From: Gammaproteobacteria bacterium
GTDB taxonomy: Bacteria; Pseudomonadota; Gammaproteobacteria; GRL18
Assembly: GCA_028571885.1 (NCBI GenBank)
Contig: JAPVVU010000057.1
Coordinates: forward strand, 1-12,018
Direction: 5' to 3'
Length of the DNA stretch: 12,018 nucleotides
The position numbers were made by a program, and so were the translations under genes. Shown one piece after another: positions 7,901 to 12,018 of this stretch (position 1 is the stretch's first letter; every line of letters begins with the position of its first letter). The notes beneath the pieces were generated by a model. That model made no database searches and was not told the DNA's origin. It was given only the letters and a program-made list of their open reading frames with translations.

Positions 7901-9035
7901 TGATAAATTTCTCACTTATCTTTTTTGAATTAACACTGAGATTTAAGTCATATAAATCAAACAGCCAGCTGCTTTTTTTGCTAACAGGCTCAGAATTACT
8001 CACAGAATCAGGCGTAGAGCTCCTTTCCAGTTTGAAATTAGTCGACATCGTATCAAAATGAATACTCTGATTATTATCAATTCGTTTTAAAGCGGCATCT
8101 TCAACGAGGAGTTCACCGTGTATGGATTGTAAATTCCCGTTATTAATGGTTGACCAGATTTTTGTACTGGCTTTAATATCATTAAGCTGAAACTCTTCTA
8201 CCTGCAGGACATTTTTCTTTAAGAAATGCAACAGCGTCTGTTGAGTAAAATTATCAACAGCTGCATAGACCTTACCATCCCAATTTGAGGTATCATTAAT
8301 CCTGCCATTAAAATCAAGACGAAAATCAACTAAAGTATCTGATTCATTCAATCTTGCCAATAATGAAATCTGATGTCTTTCATCATTATTTTTCATATTA
8401 AAATTGATATCTGAAAAAAATACCGCTGGAAGTTTTTGCATTTCATCTACAAAATAAATTTCGCTGTCTGAAATAATGATGTTTGTCTGGTTAAGAAGAG
8501 AATAGTACGATTGTAATTTTTTACCAGAAATGGCTTGTCCTTTTTGTGCCTTCGATAATTGAAATTCTGCTATAGAAATTTTATCATTCAGATCACGCCG
8601 AATAATGGCACTAAATTCTTTGAGAAGTAGCGTATCAATGATAATCTGACCACGAAGAATAGACAGTGGTATATTCAGACGGATGCTGGCAGAACCAAAC
8701 TCCAACACGTTTTTTTCTCCCGATTCATTTTCAATGGTGAAGTTCTGCATTGATACTGAGGGAAATAAGGGATGAAGCCCCACTTTTATTTCATCAAAAG
8801 TTACCTGAGTCTGGAAATGAGTCTCAACTAATTCTTCAATCACCTGTGGATTTTCTTCGAGATAATAAACCAGTGCATGCAGTGAAAGTAAAACAACCGC
8901 AAGTAAAATGATCAAACCGATAAATAATTTACGATGAAAATGCCAGACAAATGAAACTATTTTTTTCAGCACTGTCCGTAGAAAAGTCTGCGCCGTCACA
9001 GCTTGAGTTTGTATTGGTGAGTCATTAGAATTCAT
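4971..9035 (-). CDS. yhdP: YhdP-family AsmA-like envelope protein
   Basis: 1354 residues, slightly longer than E. coli YhdP (about 1266). YhdP is an inner-membrane-anchored AsmA-like protein thought to bridge the periplasm and carry phospholipids to the outer membrane, overlapping in role with TamB and YdbH. A short N-terminal segment precedes one hydrophobic helix at about residues 37-58 (FIGLIILLAVVLLSLHALVYY). A very long, beta-rich, DUF3971/AsmA_2-like body follows, with many repeats of the 'hydrophobic strand, D/N turn' kind. A glycine/alanine-rich hydrophobic stretch (PLAGAAVAGPAGAAVVWIG) lies near the C-terminus before FDYTIKGDWNNPEI, a typical family ending. A Lys/Ser/Arg-rich low-complexity insertion sits near residues 970-1010. 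It begins 41 bp after rng, likely in the same operon, with a weak ribosome-binding site. Confidence 0.93.
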   Translation of the reverse strand: MNSNDSPIQTQAVTAQTFLRTVLKKIVSFVWHFHRKLFIGLIILLAVVLLSLHALVYYLEENPQVIEELVETHFQTQVTFDEIKVGLHPLFPSVSMQNFTIENESGEKNVLEFGSASIRLNIPLSILRGQIIIDTLLLKEFSAIIRRDLNDKISIAEFQLSKAQKGQAISGKKLQSYYSLLNQTNIIISDSEIYFVDEMQKLPAVFFSDINFNMKNNDERHQISLLARLNESDTLVDFRLDFNGRINDTSNWDGKVYAAVDNFTQQTLLHFLKKNVLQVEEFQLNDIKASTKIWSTINNGNLQSIHGELLVEDAALKRIDNNQSIHFDTMSTNFKLERSSTPDSVSNSEPVSKKSSWLFDLYDLNLSVNSKKISEKFISFKIHPAEKGSLSQVRIFLNKLDLNEFSHVISFFSPTEFNKKVYSFLKPRGRLENVMTTFQFNASEMPIDIQHYQVQADINDFGINSVLFLPKVRHFSAQVIFNETRGRATIDSLDMKLYLKSIFRDSWPFEQLSGNLFWQKEGDEWLLSAEKIAIKSPDFTANADLKLWISESGQTLMDLTGFYQNVNVEAIPKYVPAKVMSKGLVKWLDSALISGRVLDGGIAFRGELSEFPYEKHNGNMDIVFNTQDVLLEYLQDWPKLANIDAQVQFTQKGMKIEGQHSKIFSAQSKNIRVDLDDYLERNLLIKGDIKSSIGDGLKFLQQSELVSKDVLSTIDAQDDIDINLDLNIPLEEGILDNRIRIGLNDADYYPPGFERKKGLVSHLKGDILIHNTAINSKNLSAQIMGLPAQVIIKTKKQPSTSKKDPDVSVHIDSEISFEQLAKFNLIPELLLPLSEQLSGKSNIKVNIDLPNTQRAFAFNIYSSLKNINSNLPAPFKKQAKDSFPFTMSFAEIKPSGKSSSIKNKQTKSALLNMKFSRALSLVFLIDASAGSEDFKLLKGNLAFEGEKAKLPKDNHLRITGAIKHVPFKEWQSVFDTSSKNKNNIQSEKRAKRLASNKRASAKTLQAKEIPIPIEIAMTEVILPEVHFGADDSDKPETTSAVKTGSGLKPEFFPLLNGYINSLKLGKIDLGRFSIKSSRVNKAIIFDDLSLKGTLFSFDGNGKWHHWNAHPRVNLEGTVEIPSLERLAAALGKDNLVRQGKAQISGDISWPGALNDFSQENIDGKLTFKVDKGAWVEAEPGAAGRLLGLLNMNALVRRLSLDFSDVSKDGFQFDLIEGDFRFNKGQAYTDNLLIYAPSAKILVTGSTELVTGTIDQVVTVIPEISATLPLAGAAVAGPAGAAVVWIGQKILGDQINRVTAFDYTIKGDWNNPEIKKEKISKNTFNNIKKLFKLEESGAVAPDGNPIFDVDSSELP

Positions 9036-9076
9036 GATAAATAGTTATCTTTATAGAGTTAGCCTGTCACATTAAA

Positions 9077-10537
9077 TCACATGGGAACAACATCATATTG
9101 CTCCTGACTGTACTCATTATCAATTTGCAGCTGAATGGTACGTTTCATAAATTCTTCTAATTCAGCAATAGATGATGTCTCCTCATCCATTAGATAATCA
9201 CCCACTTTACTTGAGGTCAGTACTAATAATTTCTTAGTATCAAACTGTCGTGCTTCTCGAATTATTTCACGAAAGATTTCAAAGGCAACTGTTTCTACTG
9301 TTTTAACAGTACCTTTACCATTACAAACAGGGCAAGGTTCACATAAAATGTGTTCAAGACTCTCTCGAGTACGCTTGCGAGTCATCTCAATCAAGCCCAG
9401 ATTAGAGACTTCTGTAATACAGGTTTTTGCATGATCGCGATCCAGTGCCTTTTCAAAAGAACGCAAAACCTGACGCCTATGCTCTGAAACCTTCATGTCG
9501 ATAAAATCAATAATAATAATTCCGCCCAGATTTCTCAGGCGCAATTGGCGAACAATTGCCTGTGTTGCCTCAAGATTTGTTTTAAAAATAGTCTCTTCCA
9601 GATTACGATTTCCCACGTAACCACCCGTATTGATATCGACTGTCGTCATCGCTTCAGTTTGATCAATGATCAGGTAACCACCGGATTTAAGTTTAATCTT
9701 GGATTGCAGTGCCCTCTGAATTTCATCCTCAACACCATAAAGGTCAAAAATTGGCCGTTCACCCGGATAATATTCAATGCCTGGAGCCAGCTCTGGAATA
9801 AATTTATTAGCAAATTTAATCACTTTATCAAAGGTTTCACGCGAATCAATACGAATGGCATCAATATTTGTATCAGCAATATCACGCATGACCTTCATCG
9901 CTAAAGGCAGATCTTCATAAACCATCATTGGTGAGCCGACGGATTTATTATTTTCCTGTATGGCTCCCCAGAGTTTTTCTAAAAAAACCATATCCGCATG
10001 CACGGCTTTTTCTGAAATGCCTTCTGCTACTGTTCTAACGATATAACCACCACCATTAAACTCTGGTAATAATTTTTTTATAAGGCCCTTCAGACGTTCT
10101 CTTTCGTCTTCATCTTCGAGTTTTTGTGAAACACCAATATGGTTAGAATTCGGCATATAGACGAGATAACGGGCTGGAATAGTAATATGTGTAGTAAGAC
10201 GAGCCCCTTTGGTTCCCATCGGATCTTTAACAACCTGCACCAATATTTCCTGGCCATCTCTGAGTAAATCATTGATAGTTAATTCTTCAGTACCGTTTTT
10301 CTGTTCTTCTGTGGTGACGATATCCGAAAAATGTAAAAACGCCGTACGCTGTAAACCAATTTCAAGAAACGCAGCCTGCATACCCGGTAAAACCCGACAA
10401 ACTTTACCTTTGTAGATATTCCCCACCAGACCTCGCCGACTTGCTCGCTCAATGACTACTTCCTGTAACATGCCATTTTCTATTTTGGCCACGCGGGTTT
10501 CTTGCGGTGTAACATTAATCAGCAGCTCATCACTCAT
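9077..10537 (-). CDS. rng: Ribonuclease G
   Basis: 486 residues, matching E. coli RNase G (489). Cytoplasmic endoribonuclease that matures the 16S rRNA 5' end and cleaves AU-rich sites in some mRNAs. The N-terminus carries an S1-type RNA-binding domain from about 38 to 125 (GNIYKGKVCRVLPGMQAAFLEIG begins it). The catalytic DNase I-like part has Asp301 in TTVDINTGG and Asp344 in IIIDFIDM, the Mg-binding pair. CEPCPVCNGKG at 399-409 is the zinc-link (CPxC). There is no long acidic/Arg-rich C-terminal scaffold, so this is RNase G rather than RNase E. It lies 72 bp after maf, with a perfect hairpin in between, and 41 bp before yhdP; the same maf-rng-yhdP order occurs in E. coli. Confidence 0.97.
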   Translation of the reverse strand: MSDELLINVTPQETRVAKIENGMLQEVVIERASRRGLVGNIYKGKVCRVLPGMQAAFLEIGLQRTAFLHFSDIVTTEEQKNGTEELTINDLLRDGQEILVQVVKDPMGTKGARLTTHITIPARYLVYMPNSNHIGVSQKLEDEDERERLKGLIKKLLPEFNGGGYIVRTVAEGISEKAVHADMVFLEKLWGAIQENNKSVGSPMMVYEDLPLAMKVMRDIADTNIDAIRIDSRETFDKVIKFANKFIPELAPGIEYYPGERPIFDLYGVEDEIQRALQSKIKLKSGGYLIIDQTEAMTTVDINTGGYVGNRNLEETIFKTNLEATQAIVRQLRLRNLGGIIIIDFIDMKVSEHRRQVLRSFEKALDRDHAKTCITEVSNLGLIEMTRKRTRESLEHILCEPCPVCNGKGTVKTVETVAFEIFREIIREARQFDTKKLLVLTSSKVGDYLMDEETSSIAELEEFMKRTIQLQIDNEYSQEQYDVVPM

Positions 10538-10598
10538 AATATTTTTTCTTGTTTTCTTTTCATTTAATGAAGGGTTTAATAAAAGACTTAGTTAGTAT

Positions 10599-10630
10599 TT
10601 TGGAATTCTTTATAATAAAAGAATTCCAAA
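10599..10630 (-). promoter_or_regulatory. 13-bp perfect hairpin over the maf stop codon, ahead of rng
   Basis: TTTGGAATTCTTT (10599-10611) and AAAGAATTCCAAA (10618-10630) form a perfect 13-bp stem with a 6-nt loop. The last maf codons (FGILLL) make the first arm in the mRNA, and the TAA stop falls at the loop border. On the minus strand no T-run follows, so it is not a standard terminator. It may be a processing site, an mRNA stabiliser or an attenuating structure. Confidence 0.6.
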
Positions 10631-11197
10631 TTTATTTAATAAAATATTTGTTTCATAAACTGGCAAGCCCATCACACCGGAATAGCTGCCGTTAATAGCA
10701 CGAATAAAGAGAGCGCCTTGACCCTGTATTCCATAACTGCCTGCTTTATCAACTGGTTCACCACTATGCCAGTAATTTTTGCATATTTCTCTGGTGAGTT
10801 TTGCGAATGAAACCTCAGTCGTGGAAAGTATCTGTTCTGTTTTTTGTTTATTTTTAAGAACCACTGCTGTCAAAACCCGATGTGTTTTATCAGACAAGCT
10901 TAATAACATCTCAACTGCTTGTTCCTTATTCTCAGGTTTGCCTAAAATATTGCCATCAAGTATTACGGCGGTATCCGATCCCAGAACAGGAATCTGTTGA
11001 TTGGTCTGTCTTAGTAATCCGTCTGTGGCTTTTTCCAGAGCTAACCGGGAAACAAATGCTTCCGGTGTCTCTTTCACGTTATGCTTTTCTTCAGAAAATT
11101 GAGGTATTACTCTAAATGAGACTCCCATTTGCCTCAGAAGTTCCTGTCTCCGTGGTGAGCTGGACGCAAGAAAAATTTGGGGATTTTCAGTCACCAT
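10610..11197 (-). CDS. maf: Maf family nucleoside triphosphate pyrophosphatase (YhdE type, dTTP/UTP)
   Basis: 195 residues, about family length (E. coli YhdE 197). Cytoplasmic enzyme that hydrolyses non-canonical or surplus NTPs to NMP and pyrophosphate. The phosphate-binding N-terminus LASSSPRRQELLRQMG (10-25), the catalytic aspartate in LGSDTAV (Asp75) and the DKAGSYGIQGQGALFI segment (150-165) are all present. The last is typical of the YhdE branch active on dTTP/UTP, unlike the YceF branch active on 7-methyl-GTP. The ATG has AGAAG seven bases upstream. It is 57 bp after rlmH and 72 bp before rng. Its 3' codons are part of a perfect hairpin. Specificity is inferred from the subfamily motif. 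Confidence 0.95.
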   Translation of the reverse strand: MVTENPQIFLASSSPRRQELLRQMGVSFRVIPQFSEEKHNVKETPEAFVSRLALEKATDGLLRQTNQQIPVLGSDTAVILDGNILGKPENKEQAVEMLLSLSDKTHRVLTAVVLKNKQKTEQILSTTEVSFAKLTREICKNYWHSGEPVDKAGSYGIQGQGALFIRAINGSYSGVMGLPVYETNILLNKFGILLL

Positions 11198-11239
11198 TAA
11201 TTGCTTCTTTTAAACATGGACTATCTCTTAGTAATTGTT

Positions 11240-11254
11240 ACTTACTCAGTAAGT
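11240..11254 (-). repeat. 15-bp palindrome directly after the rlmH stop
   Basis: ACTTACT-C-AGTAAGT directly abuts the rlmH TAA (11257-11255). It could fold into a small hairpin in the rlmH-maf spacer. There is no T-run downstream, so no terminator is claimed. Confidence 0.35.
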
Positions 11255-11722
11255 TTATCGGTGGTACGGATGATTTTTAAGAATACTATAAGCTCTGTAT
11301 AACTGTTCACTTAATAAAACCCTCACCAGTGGATGAGGTAGCGTCAGTGGTGATAATGACCACTTTACATCCGCTCTGGCAACACAGGCATCACTTAATC
11401 CTTCTGGACCACCAATTAATAAGGCGACATCCTGGCCGCTATGTAACCAGTTATCAAGCTGTTTTGAGAGTGCTTCGGTACTCCAGGGCTTGCCCTTTAC
11501 TTCCAGAACAACAACTAAGCATCCTTTGGGTATTGCAGCGAGTAGTTTCTCACCTTCGGTTTTTTTTATTCTCGCCAGATCAGCATTTTTACCCCGCTTT
11601 CCAGGGGCAATCTCTACCAGTTTGAGGCGGCAGTCTCCATTGAGACGTTTGGCATATTCAATATATCCCTTAGTGACCCAATCAGGCATTTTATTGCCTA
11701 CGGCCAGTAAGTAAATATTCAT
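11255..11722 (-). CDS. rlmH: 23S rRNA (pseudouridine(1915)-N3)-methyltransferase RlmH
   Basis: 155 residues, the same length as E. coli RlmH. A small SPOUT-fold dimeric enzyme that uses S-adenosylmethionine to methylate pseudouridine 1915 in helix 69 of 23S rRNA, acting on assembled 70S ribosomes. The SAM-binding loop LLIGGPEGL (101-109), the knot segment SLSPLTLPHPLVRVLLSEQLYRA (122-144) and the C-terminal KNHPYHR are all diagnostic. The start lies 9 bp after the rsfS stop without a Shine-Dalgarno, and the start codon sits in the loop of an 11-bp hairpin whose first arm contains that stop. Translation is therefore probably coupled to rsfS. The rsfS-rlmH pairing is widely conserved. Confidence 0.97.
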   Translation of the reverse strand: MNIYLLAVGNKMPDWVTKGYIEYAKRLNGDCRLKLVEIAPGKRGKNADLARIKKTEGEKLLAAIPKGCLVVVLEVKGKPWSTEALSKQLDNWLHSGQDVALLIGGPEGLSDACVARADVKWSLSPLTLPHPLVRVLLSEQLYRAYSILKNHPYHR

Positions 11723-11742
11723 ATCAGCTGTTTACTGGCCGT
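11700..11742 (-). promoter_or_regulatory. 11-bp hairpin linking rsfS stop and rlmH start
   Basis: On the mRNA ACGGCCAGUAA (11742-11732) pairs perfectly with UUACUGGCCGU (11710-11700). The first arm holds the last rsfS codons and its UAA stop. The 21-nt loop holds the rlmH AUG (11722-11720). The second arm is rlmH codons 5-8 (LLAV). A ribosome finishing rsfS would melt the stem, which suits translational coupling. Confidence 0.65.
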
Positions 11743-12018
11743 CAGCGTTGAGAGAGTCATCAACCCCGGAAGAGTCATCAACGTCGGAAGAGTCATCAAC
11801 CCCGGAAGAGTCATCAACCCCGGAAGAGTCATCAACCCCGGAAGAGTCATCAGCGTCGGGAGAGCCGTCATCATAGTCAGGATTGTCAACATCCCACATG
11901 CGTTCGATACCGTAATAATCTCTGACCTGAGGCAGCATCACATGAACCACCACATCGCCCAAATCAACCAGTACCCAGTCACCCGTATTTAAGCCTTCAA
12001 CACCCAGTGGTGCAATGC
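11732..12018 (-). CDS. rsfS: Ribosome silencing factor RsfS, 5' end outside window, with acidic repeat tail
   Basis: 94 codons of the C-terminal part are visible. APLGVEGLNTGDWVLVDLGD, then VVVHVMLPQVRDYYGIERMW, is the conserved end of the RsfS/Iojap domain, which binds ribosomal protein uL14 and blocks 30S-50S joining when nutrients are scarce. The domain normally ends about at that tryptophan. Here a 53-residue extension follows with about 20 Asp, no Lys, Arg, His or Glu, and repeats of DDSSGV encoded by 18-bp tandem units. The frame is continuous and in step with the repeat, so gain or loss of units would preserve the reading frame. It is followed 9 bp later by rlmH. The family is certain; the tail's role is unknown. 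Confidence 0.95.
   Translation of the reverse strand, partial: IAPLGVEGLNTGDWVLVDLGDVVVHVMLPQVRDYYGIERMWDVDNPDYDDGSPDADDSSGVDDSSGVDDSSGVDDSSDVDDSSGVDDSLNADGQ
11753..11860. repeat. 18-bp tandem repeat, 6 units, coding for the DDSSGV tail of RsfS
   Basis: Unit AGAGTCATCAACCCCGGA on the plus strand. Units start at 11753, 11771, 11789, 11807, 11825 and 11843. Four are identical, the second differs at two bases (ACGTCGGA end) and the sixth at several. Degenerate traces continue on both sides (near 11740 and 11861). Confidence 0.9.

Noticed and set aside
9066..9084. TGTGA-TTTAA-TGTGA on the minus strand as a possible CRP site at the rng end
   Set aside because: The halves are in direct rather than inverted orientation and lie at the 3' end of rng inside a likely operon.
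9545..9904. 119-codon plus-strand open frame inside rng
   Set aside because: It is fully antisense to highly conserved RNase G catalytic sequence and shows no family signature or ribosome site, so it is a chance frame.
11197..11217. Six-codon ORF (MFKRSN) whose TAA overlaps the maf ATG as TAATG
   Set aside because: It looks like a leader peptide with coupling but has no ribosome-binding site, and such a short frame is expected by chance.
11753..11860. Regular 18-bp repeats as a possible CRISPR array
   Set aside because: The units are directly tandem with no spacers and lie in frame inside rsfS. There are no cas genes.

Overview
The window looks like a moderately AT-rich gammaproteobacterial chromosome segment. 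It carries conserved housekeeping genes with gammaproteobacterial family signatures and the maf-rng-yhdP gene order, which E. coli also has. I cannot assign an order or genus from sequence alone. No insertion sequence, prophage, tRNA, rRNA or CRISPR array is visible. Except for darP, every gene lies on the minus strand, so transcription runs mainly from the right end to the left.

Right block, read in transcription order from position 12018 down to about 3797: rsfS (ribosome silencing factor, 5' end outside the window), rlmH (23S rRNA pseudouridine methyltransferase), maf (nucleotide pyrophosphatase), rng (RNase G), yhdP (large AsmA-like envelope protein), then a nitrilase-superfamily amidohydrolase after a gap of nearly 300 bp. 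The spacings are 9, 57, 72 and 41 bp for the first four junctions, which suggests one operon from rsfS to yhdP. The theme is ribosome and RNA metabolism (RsfS, RlmH, RNase G), nucleotide-pool sanitation (Maf) and envelope lipid transport (YhdP).

Middle junction, about 3717-3844: the plus-strand gene darP (yjgA) converges on the amidohydrolase. Between and within their 3' ends lie six tandem GTTTACG heptamers, a 14-bp perfect inverted repeat that looks like a bidirectional terminator and takes in the amidohydrolase stop codon, and a 15-bp exact direct repeat shared by the two coding ends. tldD, which follows yhdP (or yhdP plus the amidohydrolase) in E. coli and Pseudomonas as I recall, is not here. 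The junction may be a rearrangement scar.

Left block, minus strand: a Lon-family ATP-dependent protease with an AAA_32-type ATPase part, divergent from darP, followed 55 bp later by a NYN-domain (PIN-like) putative ribonuclease whose 3' end is cut by the window edge.

The most unusual features are an acidic DDSSGV hexapeptide repeat tail on RsfS (18-bp tandem repeats), an 11-bp hairpin that encloses the rlmH start codon and includes the rsfS stop codon, a 13-bp hairpin over the maf stop just before rng, and the repeat-rich darP/amidohydrolase junction. I found no clearly new multi-gene system. The curiosities are regulatory and repeat-level.
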